Positions 40,889 through 49,990 of a stretch of 64,000 nucleotides of DNA are shown one piece after another. A model generated the notes under the pieces. It had not been told where the DNA came from and did no database searches. It saw nothing but the letters and a program-made list of their open reading frames with translations. This stretch comes from Clostridia bacterium (GTDB lineage: Bacteria > Bacillota > Clostridia > Christensenellales > Borkfalkiaceae). Position 1 is the stretch's first letter; every line of letters begins with the position of its first letter. A program made the translations under genes and the position numbers. The stretch lies in contig JAFQMD010000005.1 in the NCBI GenBank assembly GCA_017396365.1, positions 1 through 64,000 on the forward strand, given 5' to 3'.

Positions 40889-42262
40889 TTATTTGTTTTG
40901 ATTGTCATTCTTCTTTTTGTAGTAATAGTAGTTATAGTAGTGCTTTTTACTCTCACTCGTGCTGAAGTTAAATACCGTTCCTATAACGTTAGCGTCGCAA
41001 GATTCAAGTTCTCTTACCGTATAATCAAGGTCTCTTGCGCTAAGTTTATCGCTACCAACGACTAAAAGCGTTGCGTCTGTTACCGCCGAAATGTTGATAT
41101 AATCGGAAAGGGCTCTAACGGGCGCGCAGTCCAAAATTACGAAATCGTACTTAGTTTTTGCCTCGTCGATAATTGCTTTAAACTTTGGCGACGCGAAGAA
41201 AATCGTGTGGTTTGAAATTCTATCACCGCAAGTAATAAGATCTACGTTCTCTGCGCCGGTAGGCTTAACGATTTCATCAAAGGTCTTTTCGCCTTTAAAG
41301 TAATCGGTAATACCAACGTGGCGATGTTGTTTAAATATTCTATGAATAGACGGCTTTGAAAAGTCGCAGTCGATAATAAGCGTCTTTCTTTGACTTTCGC
41401 CAAGCGCTTTTGCAAGGTTGGTAGAAACGGTAGTTTTACCTTCGCCAGAAATGGTAGATTGAATTTGGAATACCTTGTTGTTTTCGCCGTCGCTCATATA
41501 AATAAGCGTATCCGAAAGTTTACCAAGGTCAATATCAATGTAACTCGATTCTTTTTCGCCTTCGCCAAGGGGAAGAGCCTTAACTCCCGTCTTTTTCTTC
41601 TCAATAGTAACGAAGTTCTTTTTGCCCGTTACAGATTCAAGTCTTTCAACCGAAGAAACTCTATCCTTAATAAAATACATCAAAAGCGCGTACGTACACG
41701 CCGCCATGATCGATACGAGAAACGCCAAAATTAAAATCTTGCTGTCGTCCGACGCGCCTGCGCTTTTAATCTTTAAACTCATCATCTTTATCGTGATGCT
41801 CGCAGGGAAATGCTCGCCACCGTCGGCAATGTCTTCACAAGCCTTGATAATGGCTTCGAGTTTTTGCTCGGACTTTTGTTGATTATAATCTCTATACTTT
41901 AATTTTATCAAAAGACCGTCTTCAACGTAAGAAACGGTAAGCGCTGATGCGGATATTACGTTTCCTCCCATTCTGCTGTTGGCTCTGTCGATAATAGAGT
42001 CGTCTTTAATAAGGTCGGCAACGGTAACGAGATACATTTTTGAAAGTACCGTATCGTTGTATTGAGACGTTGACGAACCGGGGACAGCGTTTACGACAAT
42101 AGTCGCCCTTGCTTCGTAATAGTCTTTGTTTATTCTGGTATAGACGACCCCTGCGCTTAAAATAAGCACGAAAATAATGAGTTCAACTAGCCAGTTTTTC
42201 TTAAGAACGTAAAAAAGTTCTTTAAACTCAAACGTTTTTTGATTTTTTGCGGTTTCTGCCAT
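40889..42262 (-). CDS. Wzz-type chain-length protein fused to BY-kinase (CpsD-like)
   Basis: 457 residues. N-terminal Wzz domain with membrane helices at about 28-48 and 175-200, then a cytoplasmic bacterial tyrosine kinase: Walker A STISGEGKTTVSTNLA near 270, Walker A-prime LIIDCDFSKP near 293, Walker B FVILDCAP near 375, and a C-terminal tyrosine cluster HYYNYYYYKKK for autophosphorylation. Such proteins regulate capsule or exopolysaccharide export. In Firmicutes the two halves are usually separate genes; here they are joined. No polysaccharide genes are nearby. Start at 42262 is supported by AGGAGA. Confidence 0.9.
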   Translation of the reverse strand: MAETAKNQKTFEFKELFYVLKKNWLVELIIFVLILSAGVVYTRINKDYYEARATIVVNAVPGSSTSQYNDTVLSKMYLVTVADLIKDDSIIDRANSRMGGNVISASALTVSYVEDGLLIKLKYRDYNQQKSEQKLEAIIKACEDIADGGEHFPASITIKMMSLKIKSAGASDDSKILILAFLVSIMAACTYALLMYFIKDRVSSVERLESVTGKKNFVTIEKKKTGVKALPLGEGEKESSYIDIDLGKLSDTLIYMSDGENNKVFQIQSTISGEGKTTVSTNLAKALGESQRKTLIIDCDFSKPSIHRIFKQHRHVGITDYFKGEKTFDEIVKPTGAENVDLITCGDRISNHTIFFASPKFKAIIDEAKTKYDFVILDCAPVRALSDYINISAVTDATLLVVGSDKLSARDLDYTVRELESCDANVIGTVFNFSTSESKKHYYNYYYYKKKNDNQNK

Positions 42263-42398
42263 CAATTTCTCCTAAAAGAGTAAAATTACCCTTTTCAATG
42301 TAGTCAACTATTATATTAACATAATAATTATTTAAAGTCAACGCAAATTTCAGTTTTTTATTTTTTACACGGGTAAAGTTTATTAAAAATTAAAAATT

Positions 42399-42908
42399 TT
42401 ATTTAAAAATCGGGGACGACGGATTTTTTTCATTGACTTTTGTAAGGGCGTAATACACCGCTCCACCTATTAAATACACCGCAAGCGCTTGACCTGCGCC
42501 GATAATCGCAACTTGTAAAAAATACGAGAACCGTTCCGCTCCGCTAAGCCAGATAACGACGGGGATTAAAAAAGCGTTTACTAAAACTGGGGGAAGAGCG
42601 CCAAGCGCAAATCTCAAATGCTTGTTTTTGATAATTTTACCTATAAAATAGGTAAAAACCGCGGAAATCAGCGTTGCGAAAGAACCTATAGTAAGGTCGT
42701 AAACTGCAAGCCCGAAAAACGTGTTTGCCAAAAAACAGCCAACAAAAAGAGCCGGCACGGATTCGACGAAAAATAACGGAAGAACTGTGAGCGCTTCTGA
42801 AATTCTAAGTTGAATCGGACCAAACGCAATCGCTTGAAGAAAATAAGTTAACACGAAATATACGCTTGCAATTATGCCTGCTCTGCAAATTTTTGAAGTT
42901 GATAACAA
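42399..42908 (-). CDS. queT: QueT family queuosine-precursor transporter
   Basis: 169 residues, about five or six membrane helices, with the QueT motif FGPIQLRISEALTVLPLFF near residues 29-48 and FVGCFLANTFFG near 56. QueT proteins are thought to import preQ0/preQ1 for queuosine in tRNA. The gene starts with TTG at 42908 with GAGG nine bases upstream, and that ribosome site is embedded in a preQ1-I riboswitch, which supports the role directly. Confidence 0.9.
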   Translation of the reverse strand: MLSTSKICRAGIIASVYFVLTYFLQAIAFGPIQLRISEALTVLPLFFVESVPALFVGCFLANTFFGLAVYDLTIGSFATLISAVFTYFIGKIIKNKHLRFALGALPPVLVNAFLIPVVIWLSGAERFSYFLQVAIIGAGQALAVYLIGGAVYYALTKVNEKNPSSPIFK

Positions 42909-42916
42909 TTTAGTTT

Positions 42917-42956
42917 ACCTCGGTTTTTTTATTGAAGTGTTTTCCGAAAACCTTCT
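42917..42956 (-). promoter_or_regulatory. preQ1-I riboswitch before queT
   Basis: Read on the minus strand: stem P1 GAAG (42955-42952) with CUUC (42937-42934), an A-rich tail AAUAAAAAAA, and a pseudoknot of UCGG in the loop (42947-42944) with CCGA (42923-42920). The 3' strand of the pseudoknot adjoins the AGG ribosome site, so ligand binding would block translation of queT. Layout follows the Bacillus queC aptamer. Confidence 0.75.
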
Positions 42957-42994
42957 AAAACAATTTTACTACTTTTTGGTTTGTTTTGCAAGCG

Positions 42995-43429
42995 TTAACA
43001 CGCCGTTTTATCCTTAAAATACTGCAACGCTTCGCTATATCCGCCAAAACCTTTACCTGCTATAACCTTTTCGGCGTATAAACTTATAAAACTCTTATGC
43101 CTAAACTCTTCTCTTTGGTATATATCCGAAATGTGAACTTCTACCGTTGGAATACCCACAGCCTTTAACGCGTCGAGTATTGCAATACTCGTGTGAGTAT
43201 AAGCGCCCGCATTTATTATAATTCCGTCGTATTTGTCGTACGCCTTTTGAATTTTAGTACAAATTTCCCCTTCTGAATTAGACTGAAAATGAGTGACTTT
43301 AATATTTCTCTTTTTGCCTTCTAAAACGATAAATTTAACCAAAGATTTAAAATCTTTTTTTCCGTAAACTTCAGGCTCTCGTATGCCGACCATGTTTAAG
43401 TTTACACCGTTTATAACTAATATTTTCAT
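42995..43429 (-). CDS. aroQ: 3-Dehydroquinate dehydratase, type II
   Basis: Third step of the shikimate pathway. 144 residues, usual length. Active-site pieces: NGVNLNMVGIREPEVYG (with Val in place of the common Pro), the SNSEGEI loop, IINAGAYTHTS and EVHISDIYQREEFRHKS. The start overlaps the aroEK stop by four bases. Last pathway gene in the aromatic operon. Confidence 0.96.
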   Translation of the reverse strand: MKILVINGVNLNMVGIREPEVYGKKDFKSLVKFIVLEGKKRNIKVTHFQSNSEGEICTKIQKAYDKYDGIIINAGAYTHTSIAILDALKAVGIPTVEVHISDIYQREEFRHKSFISLYAEKVIAGKGFGGYSEALQYFKDKTAC

Positions 43430-44628
43430 AACGAAAGTATCTCCTTAACCGTTTGCTCTATTTGTCCGTCGTTTGACACTTTTTTATCGCAAACGCTCTC
43501 ATAAATAGGTTTTCTTTCTTCGAATAATCGACTTATAGCCCCGTTTTTTGATAAAGGTCTGTCGTCGTCAACAAGTTTTGAAAGGTCTCTTTCAAGGTAG
43601 ATTAGAGCGCCGTTTTTCTTAAGATGAACAACGTTTTCTTCCCTTAAAACCGCTCCGCCACCCGTAGCGATTATAACGCCCGTTTTTTCGCTTGCCTTTT
43701 TTACGGCAAGGCTTTCCTTTTGTCTAAAGACTTCTTCGCCTAAGTTTTCAATTATCCAAGACGGCTTTTTACCTTCTTGAATAAATATTAGTTCGTCGGT
43801 ATCTATTACTTTTCTTCCCGTAATTTTTGAAAGTTCGCTAGCTACCGTAGTCTTTCCGCTAGACGGCATACCGATTAAAACTATATTTCTTTTTTCTTCT
43901 AAAACTTCTTTTAACAGTTCTTCGTAACGGTTTTTTTCAATTTCCTTTCCAAGCCAAATCTCTTCGGCTTTAAGTCCTTGAGAAATAAGCATAGGTAGTC
44001 CGCCCGAACACTTTATACCCATCTTTTCTGCTTGCAAAACAAGTTTTGTTCTTATGGGGTTGTAAACGCAGTCGAAAACCCCTTCGATTTTTTTAAATTT
44101 TTCAAGGTCAACGGGTGTTTGGTCTTCGTTTGGAAACATGCCCACGGGAGTCGTGTTTATTATCACGTCAACCCTTTGTTTGTAACAATTTTGGTAATTT
44201 ACTTTTCCTTGTCTTGAAACGAAAACCACCTTTTTTGCCTTGGCTCTTTGACAAACCGCCTTTGCAGTAAGCGACGTTCCACCCGTTCCTAAAATCATTA
44301 CGTTTTTATTGAAAAGGTCGATTTTAGCCCTTTTCAGCGCGTATTCCATGCCAAAAACGTCGGTGTTATAGCCGTAAAGCACACTTCCTTTTTTTACGAC
44401 GGTATTTACCGCGCCTATATCAAAAGCGGTGGCGTCAACGTTGTCTAAAAACGCAATTATATCTTTTTTGTAGGGAATAGTAACGTTAAAACCGTCGTAT
44501 CCACGACTTAAAAACTCAGTAATTCCACCTTGTTTAACTTCAACTAAAGAATAGTCGAGCCCTTGTTTTTCGTGGATGATTTTTGAATAACTATGCCCTA
44601 ATTTTTCACCTATAAGACAAAATTTCAT
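43426..44628 (-). CDS. Shikimate dehydrogenase-shikimate kinase fusion
   Basis: 400 residues. N-terminal AroE (about 1-240): GHSYSKIIHE, NVTIPYKKDI with the catalytic Lys, GAVNTV and NAD(P) loop LGTGGTSLTAKAV. C-terminal AroK (about 245-400): P-loop IGMPSSGKTT, DTDELI, GGGAVLREEN and DDRPLSKNG. It therefore carries out dehydroshikimate reduction and shikimate phosphorylation in one chain. The link is short (EKNRYEELLKEVLEEKRN). Part of the kinase coding DNA (43524-43538) matches an interspersed word seen in intergenic DNA. Confidence 0.95.
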   Translation of the reverse strand: MKFCLIGEKLGHSYSKIIHEKQGLDYSLVEVKQGGITEFLSRGYDGFNVTIPYKKDIIAFLDNVDATAFDIGAVNTVVKKGSVLYGYNTDVFGMEYALKRAKIDLFNKNVMILGTGGTSLTAKAVCQRAKAKKVVFVSRQGKVNYQNCYKQRVDVIINTTPVGMFPNEDQTPVDLEKFKKIEGVFDCVYNPIRTKLVLQAEKMGIKCSGGLPMLISQGLKAEEIWLGKEIEKNRYEELLKEVLEEKRNIVLIGMPSSGKTTVASELSKITGRKVIDTDELIFIQEGKKPSWIIENLGEEVFRQKESLAVKKASEKTGVIIATGGGAVLREENVVHLKKNGALIYLERDLSKLVDDDRPLSKNGAISRLFEERKPIYESVCDKKVSNDGQIEQTVKEILSL

Positions 44629-45770
44629 TATATAATCTCTTTATAACTTCCTAAAAATACGAATTTGTCCGAACTGTTGTCGAGTTCGCCCAAAAGATTT
44701 AAAACGTCGTCCGATTCTATATCCCCTTCAAAGTCAAAGTAAAACATAAATTCAAATTGACTGTTTGCAATAGGTCTTGATTCAAGTTTCGTAAGGTTTA
44801 GCCCCAAAGTCGAAAAGCGACTGAGCATTCTATTTAAACTGCCCGACTTGTTCGCAAGAGACGTCATAACGCTAATTTTATCCGCGCCTTTAAACAATTT
44901 GAGATTTTTTGAAATGCAAATAAATCTCGTAAAATTGTTGCCGTTGTCTTGCATTGCGCGCTCTAAAACGCAAAGGTTGTAAATATCGGCGCAATCGCTC
45001 GAACAAATCGCGCCTATCGAATAATCGTCCGATTCGGCAACCATTTTCGCGGCGACCGCAGTATTTTCAACGGCAATTGCCTTAACCCCCATATTTTTAA
45101 GATGCTCGGCGCATTGCGAAAGGGCTTGCTCGTGAGAATAAACCGTCTTAATTTGACTTATATCCGCGCCTTTTTTTACGCAAAGAGCGTGGCTAATTTG
45201 CACTCTTACGCTCTTAACTATATAAAATTTATACTTTTTCATAAGGTCGTAAACCTGCGAAACTGAACCTGCGTTACTGTTTTCAATAGGGAGAACTCCG
45301 TATTCGCAAAGACCTTTGTCAACCGCCGAAAAAACCCCTTCGAACGTTTTAAAATAAGTAACGTCGTTAATATCGAAAATTTTATCGGTTGCAACTCCGC
45401 TATACGCTCCGCTCACGCCTTGACAAGCAACGGTAGCCGAAACGGGAAATTCCTCTCTCTTTTCGGCAATCATTTTTCTAAGCGATTCAACGGTTTCAGA
45501 GTGGGTTTTTACAAATTTACCCTGATAGTTTTTACTTTGAAAAAACACGGTATCGTAAAGATTTTTGATATATCTTTTCATATCGTCTTCTTTATCCGCA
45601 GTAATTCTATTGATAATTGCCTTTTCCCTTTCGGAAACGTTGACTGCCGAGCCTTGCTCGGCTTTTTTTATACCTATCTCTTTGCAAAGAGCCATTCTCT
45701 TTACGTATAAATCGGCAATTTCGTCGTCAATTTTATCTATATCTTTTCTAATATCGTCCATCGTTTTCAT
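44628..45770 (-). CDS. pheA: Chorismate mutase-prephenate dehydratase
   Basis: Bifunctional enzyme giving phenylpyruvate. 380 residues: AroQ-type chorismate mutase (about 1-85; MDDIRKDIDKIDDEIADLYV), prephenate dehydratase (about 105-285; GVSGAYSGVATDKIF, then NFTRFICIS with the TRF motif) and ACT domain (about 295-380; SGSLNRMLSRF, then KLESRPI), which binds Phe for feedback control. The ATG at 45770 overlaps the aroC stop by four bases and has AAAGGAG upstream, which decides against an earlier in-frame start. It overlaps aroEK by one base. Confidence 0.96.
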   Translation of the reverse strand: MKTMDDIRKDIDKIDDEIADLYVKRMALCKEIGIKKAEQGSAVNVSEREKAIINRITADKEDDMKRYIKNLYDTVFFQSKNYQGKFVKTHSETVESLRKMIAEKREEFPVSATVACQGVSGAYSGVATDKIFDINDVTYFKTFEGVFSAVDKGLCEYGVLPIENSNAGSVSQVYDLMKKYKFYIVKSVRVQISHALCVKKGADISQIKTVYSHEQALSQCAEHLKNMGVKAIAVENTAVAAKMVAESDDYSIGAICSSDCADIYNLCVLERAMQDNGNNFTRFICISKNLKLFKGADKISVMTSLANKSGSLNRMLSRFSTLGLNLTKLESRPIANSQFEFMFYFDFEGDIESDDVLNLLGELDNSSDKFVFLGSYKEII

Positions 45771-46840
45771 TGTTCTTTCTCCTTTAAAATGCAGTCGAGT
45801 AAGGCTATCGCAACGGCGCACTCAACTACTGGAACTGCCCTAACCGCCACGCAAGAGTCGTGCCTACCTTTAATTTTTATGCTTACGTTTTGCATAGTTT
45901 CAAGGTCAACCGTGTATTGCTCTTTTGATATCGAAGGAGTCGGTCTAAACGCAACTCGCATAGTTATAGGATTACCGTTGGTTATTCCGCCGTTTATTCC
46001 GCCGGCGCTGTTTTTTACTATCTTTATTTCACCGTTTTCAATTCTTATCGGGTCGTTTGCAACCGAACCAAACGCCTTCGAAATGTCAAAACCGTCCCCA
46101 AACTCAACCCCTTTAACTGCGGGGATTGAATAGACGAGATTAGAAATTTTACCTTCTAAACCCTCAAATAAACTTCCGCCGACGCCGTTAGGAACACCAA
46201 ACGCCACGCACTCTACTACTCCCCCGACCGAATCGCCTGCCGATAAAACGCTACTTATTTCGTCTATCATTTCTCGACTGTTAGATAAAGACGGAAAATC
46301 GCCGTGACAAGATTTTATTTCTTCGATTTCTATCTCGTCGGTTTTATACGATTTACCGTTTACTTTTCCCACCGACGATAAGTAAGCCAAAATTTCGACG
46401 CCGTATTTTTGATAAAGGTATTGCTTTGCTATCGCTCCTACTGCGCAGAGCGGAGCGGTAAGTCTTGCAGAAAACTCACCCCCGCCACGATAGTCTTTTT
46501 CGCCGTTTTTTAAGTATCTTACAAGGTCTGCGTGAGACGGTCTTGGACGGGCGTAAAGTTCGTTGTAGTCGCTACTTTTTACGTCTTTATTGTATATTAC
46601 AACTTCAAAATCCCCATCTATAACACCATTATCAACGCCTTTTTCAAAAATCGGCTCGTCGGGCTCGTTTCTTTTCGTTGAGAAAACGGCGTTTTTAGGA
46701 CATCTTCTTTTAAGAACGCTATTAAGATTTTCTTCGTCGATTTTTATCTTTGGAAACCCACTTACTTTTGCGCCTATTTTTTCAGCGTGAGAAGTTCCGT
46801 ATATTTCAATATTTAATTTTTCACCTTTAAATACCGACAT
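45767..46840 (-). CDS. aroC: Chorismate synthase
   Basis: 357 residues. FMN-dependent last step to chorismate. Signatures ARPRPSHADLVRYLKNG near residue 90, GGGEFSARLTAPLCA near 117 and GGINGGITNGNPI near 285, followed by RHDSCVAVRAVPVVE. Slightly short relative to E. coli but complete at both ends. Overlaps aroA by 14 bases and pheA by four, so the operon is tightly coupled. Confidence 0.96.
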   Translation of the reverse strand: MSVFKGEKLNIEIYGTSHAEKIGAKVSGFPKIKIDEENLNSVLKRRCPKNAVFSTKRNEPDEPIFEKGVDNGVIDGDFEVVIYNKDVKSSDYNELYARPRPSHADLVRYLKNGEKDYRGGGEFSARLTAPLCAVGAIAKQYLYQKYGVEILAYLSSVGKVNGKSYKTDEIEIEEIKSCHGDFPSLSNSREMIDEISSVLSAGDSVGGVVECVAFGVPNGVGGSLFEGLEGKISNLVYSIPAVKGVEFGDGFDISKAFGSVANDPIRIENGEIKIVKNSAGGINGGITNGNPITMRVAFRPTPSISKEQYTVDLETMQNVSIKIKGRHDSCVAVRAVPVVECAVAIALLDCILKEKEQ

Positions 46841-48071
46841 CGGCTTTTCCCCCTAATAGATTGTAATCTCTAAAAAATTCCGGATAAGATTTATCAATGG
46901 CGCGACTTCCTAAAATCGTACTTTCTCCACTTGCTATACTCGCAATAACCGCCGACGACATAACTATTCTGTGGTCGTTTGCGCCGTCGAAAATTCCACC
47001 TTTAATTTTAGAACCGACTATAATCATCTTACCGTCTTTTTCGTATGCGGTAACCCCTGCCGATTTAAGCATATTCAAAGTGGTTTTTACTCTATCGCTC
47101 TCTTTGATTTTTAATCTTTGAATACCCGTGAAAATACTTTCGCCTTGCGCGCATGCGCTAAGCACGGCGCACACGGGCGCAAGGTCGGGTATATTTTCAA
47201 AATCTTGACAAAATGCTTTCATTTCGCCTTTCGTAACCGTTACGCAATCGCCGTCTATTTGAACTTTCGCTCCGAATTTTTTTAAAACGTTTAATATCTC
47301 TTTATCGCCTTGCTTTGAATTTTCGTCAAGCCCTAAAACGCTGACTTTTCCGCCTATTGCGCCGAGCGCGAGCGGAAACGCAGAGCCCGACCAGTCGCCC
47401 TCAACGGTAAGGGTTTTTGGAGATTTAAACTCTTGATTTCCTTTAATAATGATGCTATTGCCCGACTTTTCGTATTTTATTGAAAATTTATCAAGCGCCG
47501 AAAGAGTTATTTCAATATAGTCTTTACTAACGATTTCGCCTTGTAAAACTATTTGACTGTCGCCGTTTAAAAGTGGCAACGCAAACAAAAGTCCGGTAAC
47601 GTACTGCGAACTTACCGACGCGTCTATTACAAACTTTCCGCTTTCAAGTCGTCCGCTAAATTTCCATCCGTCAACCGTAACTCCGTGACGAGAGAGTTCA
47701 TCCGTTAAGACCTTGCTTGGACGAGAAAGGAGTTTTTGACTGCCCGTAAAAGTGGAATTTACTCCTAGCGCGCAAGCGACGGGCATTAAAAAACGCAAGG
47801 TAGAGCCACTTTCGTTGCAGTTAAGAATAGGGCTATTATTCGCCCTTTCAATTCCGTAAACCGTTGCGTTTCCGCCCTTAAAAATCACCTTTGCCCCAAG
47901 CGAGTTTAAACAAGAGCAAGTCGCTATGACGTCGGCTGAACTACCGACGTTTTTTATCTCGGTTTTCCCCTTTGCCAGCGCCGAACAAATCAAAAGCCTA
48001 TGCGCTACCGATTTTGACGGCGGAGCAACTATTTGCCCACTTGGCGAAAAGGGTTTTAAATTTACTTTCAT
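46827..48071 (-). CDS. aroA: 3-Phosphoshikimate 1-carboxyvinyltransferase (EPSP synthase)
   Basis: 414 residues. N-terminal PPSKSVAHRLLICSALAKG, CNESGSTLRFLMPVAC near residue 85, catalytic-site IPDLAPVCAVLSAC near 295 and KESDRVKTT near 325, all characteristic of EPSP synthase; the C-terminal NDHRIVMSSAVIA is also present. The active-site loop reads SGSTLRFLMPVA, where class I enzymes usually have GTAMRPL, placing it in the other (class II-like) sequence group by inspection. Overlaps aroB by one base. Confidence 0.96.
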   Translation of the reverse strand: MKVNLKPFSPSGQIVAPPSKSVAHRLLICSALAKGKTEIKNVGSSADVIATCSCLNSLGAKVIFKGGNATVYGIERANNSPILNCNESGSTLRFLMPVACALGVNSTFTGSQKLLSRPSKVLTDELSRHGVTVDGWKFSGRLESGKFVIDASVSSQYVTGLLFALPLLNGDSQIVLQGEIVSKDYIEITLSALDKFSIKYEKSGNSIIIKGNQEFKSPKTLTVEGDWSGSAFPLALGAIGGKVSVLGLDENSKQGDKEILNVLKKFGAKVQIDGDCVTVTKGEMKAFCQDFENIPDLAPVCAVLSACAQGESIFTGIQRLKIKESDRVKTTLNMLKSAGVTAYEKDGKMIIVGSKIKGGIFDGANDHRIVMSSAVIASIASGESTILGSRAIDKSYPEFFRDYNLLGGKADVGI

Positions 48072-49090
48072 TAAAAAAGTTCCTTTACTTTGTCAAACGG
48101 AAGTTTTACCACTTCAACGTTTGCTATATCTTTAATCAAAACCAGACTTATCGCGTCCGTTTCTGCCTTTTTATCAACGGTTATTTTTTCTAAAATTCGT
48201 TCGGAAGAAAATTCTATATCCAAATCGAACGGGTAACAATTCAAAAGAGCGAGCATTTCGTCTTTTTTCTCGTCGCTAAACCCGTAGTATTTTTGCGACA
48301 CTTCAATGATTTTTGCAATCCCCTTTGCTACGCAAAGTCCGTGCGAATAAGCGTACGCCGACAGACTTTCAACTGCGTGCCCAACGGTGTGTCCAAGGTT
48401 GAGTTTTGCCCTTTCTCCCCTGTCAAATTCGTCCGTTTCAACTACTTTTTTCTTGATTTCCAAACTCTTTACAACTATTTCTTCTCTATCGCCTTTTTTG
48501 ATATCTTCGCAAGTTATCGAACAATCTAAAAAGGCGTATTTAACGATTTCGCCCATACCACACTCTATCTCGCGTTTTGGCAAACTGTCAAACGAAGATA
48601 GCGAAACGTAAACTAAACTCGGAGCGTAAAACGCTCCTACCAAATTTTTCCCTTGTGGAAGATTTACGGCAGTTTTTCCACCGATTGAAGAATCCACGCA
48701 CGAAAGCAGGGTCGTCGGGCAAGACATATATTTAATTCCACGCATATAAGACGACGCGACAAAACCGCATAAATCGCCTATTACCCCACCGCCAACTGCA
48801 AGTATTGCGTCTGCGCGTGTAAATTTATTCTCTGCCAAAAAACATAGCAGTTTTTCAAAACTTTGCAAACTCTTGCTTTCTTCTCCAGCAGGGAAAACTA
48901 TTTCACACGATTTGAAATTTTCAAGTTGTTTATTTATTTCTTTTGAAAAAAGCGCGTGCGTATTTTGGTCGTAAACTACGGCAATTTTACCCGAAAAAAT
49001 TTCCCCAATCCTATTAGAAAGGTTGGAAAAATCGTTTTCGATTACTACTAAATACTCGTTTTTTTGCGCTTTTACCGATATCGTTCTCAT
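48071..49090 (-). CDS. aroB: 3-Dehydroquinate synthase
   Basis: 339 residues. NAD- and zinc-dependent cyclisation of DAHP. Motifs: GGGVIGDLCGFVASSYMRG near residue 92, PTTLLSCVDSSIGGKTAVN near 118, metal ligands in EMGEIVKYAFL-like ECGMGEIVKYAFLD and in LNLGHTVGHAVE. Start overlaps the tyrA stop by four bases. Confidence 0.96.
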   Translation of the reverse strand: MRTISVKAQKNEYLVVIENDFSNLSNRIGEIFSGKIAVVYDQNTHALFSKEINKQLENFKSCEIVFPAGEESKSLQSFEKLLCFLAENKFTRADAILAVGGGVIGDLCGFVASSYMRGIKYMSCPTTLLSCVDSSIGGKTAVNLPQGKNLVGAFYAPSLVYVSLSSFDSLPKREIECGMGEIVKYAFLDCSITCEDIKKGDREEIVVKSLEIKKKVVETDEFDRGERAKLNLGHTVGHAVESLSAYAYSHGLCVAKGIAKIIEVSQKYYGFSDEKKDEMLALLNCYPFDLDIEFSSERILEKITVDKKAETDAISLVLIKDIANVEVVKLPFDKVKELF

Positions 49091-49932
49091 CTAAACTTTC
49101 CTTTATCAATAGAAATTTTAAGGTCGCTACCTTCTTTTAAAAGGTCGTAAAGTTTTTGCTCGTCGCCACTTTCAAGCGCCGAAGAATATTCCGAAAGTCT
49201 TTCTATAAGTCCGTTAAGTTCGTCTTTTAATAAATCTCGGTTGTCAATCATAAGTTCCGTCCACATTTCGGGATTAAGCCTTGCAACTCTCGTAAGGTCT
49301 TTATAACTACCCGCCGAAAACCCAAAGTGGCTACTTGCCATAGGACTTTTAATAAAAGCGTTTGAAACTATGTGACAAAGTTGAGAAGTAAAAGCGATTA
49401 TCTCGTCGTGTCGGTAAGCCGTCGAAAATACTGCTTCAGAAAACCCAACCGATAAAAACAAATCTCTAACCTTTTCTAAAACGAATAAGTCCGCCTTTAC
49501 CGGTACGACTACGCAAGTCGCCTTTTCAAAAAGAGTTGATATCGAACGGTCTATACCCGAAAACTCTCTCCCTGCCATAGGGTGCGCGCCTATAAAATTC
49601 ACATTAGGATACTCTAAAGACAATTCTTTCATATCTTTTTCAATACCCCTTTTTATTCCGCAAAAATCCATCAAAATTGCGCCGTCGCGCATTTTTTCAA
49701 GATACTTTTTCGCAACCGATTTAAACGACCTTGGATACACCGAAATAATAAGCAAGTCAACGCCATCAATATTATCGTCAGTCAAAGGCTCGTCAATCGC
49801 CTTTACGAGTTCGGCTTTTAACAAAACGTCGGGATTTATATCGTAACCGTAAACCCTATGCTCGCCGTTTTTTATTAAACTTTTACCAAAACTTGCGCCG
49901 ATAAGCCCAAGCCCTATGATTGCAACGTTCAT
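49087..49932 (-). CDS. tyrA: Prephenate dehydrogenase
   Basis: 281 residues; oxidises prephenate to 4-hydroxyphenylpyruvate for tyrosine. Rossmann motif IIGLGLIGASFGKSL near residue 4-18, FIGAHPMAGREFSG near 115 with the catalytic His, and RHDEIIAFTSQLCHIVSNA near 180. No C-terminal ACT domain, so feedback control by Tyr may be limited to transcription. A 58-base gap separates it from aroF and holds a small hairpin. Confidence 0.94.
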   Translation of the reverse strand: MNVAIIGLGLIGASFGKSLIKNGEHRVYGYDINPDVLLKAELVKAIDEPLTDDNIDGVDLLIISVYPRSFKSVAKKYLEKMRDGAILMDFCGIKRGIEKDMKELSLEYPNVNFIGAHPMAGREFSGIDRSISTLFEKATCVVVPVKADLFVLEKVRDLFLSVGFSEAVFSTAYRHDEIIAFTSQLCHIVSNAFIKSPMASSHFGFSAGSYKDLTRVARLNPEMWTELMIDNRDLLKDELNGLIERLSEYSSALESGDEQKLYDLLKEGSDLKISIDKGKFR

Positions 49933-49954
49933 AATTCTACCTAAATATCGTTAA

Positions 49955-49984
49955 ATAATCGACTTATAGCCCACCTTTTGGGCT
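49955..49984 (-). other. Hairpin and repeated word between aroF and tyrA
   Basis: AGCCC (49968-49972) pairs with GGGCT (49980-49984); next to it 49955-49969 is an exact copy of the interspersed word CTATAAGTCGATTAT (minus strand). Could trim or partly terminate the aromatic transcript. Confidence 0.4.
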
Positions 49985-49990
49985 TATTTA

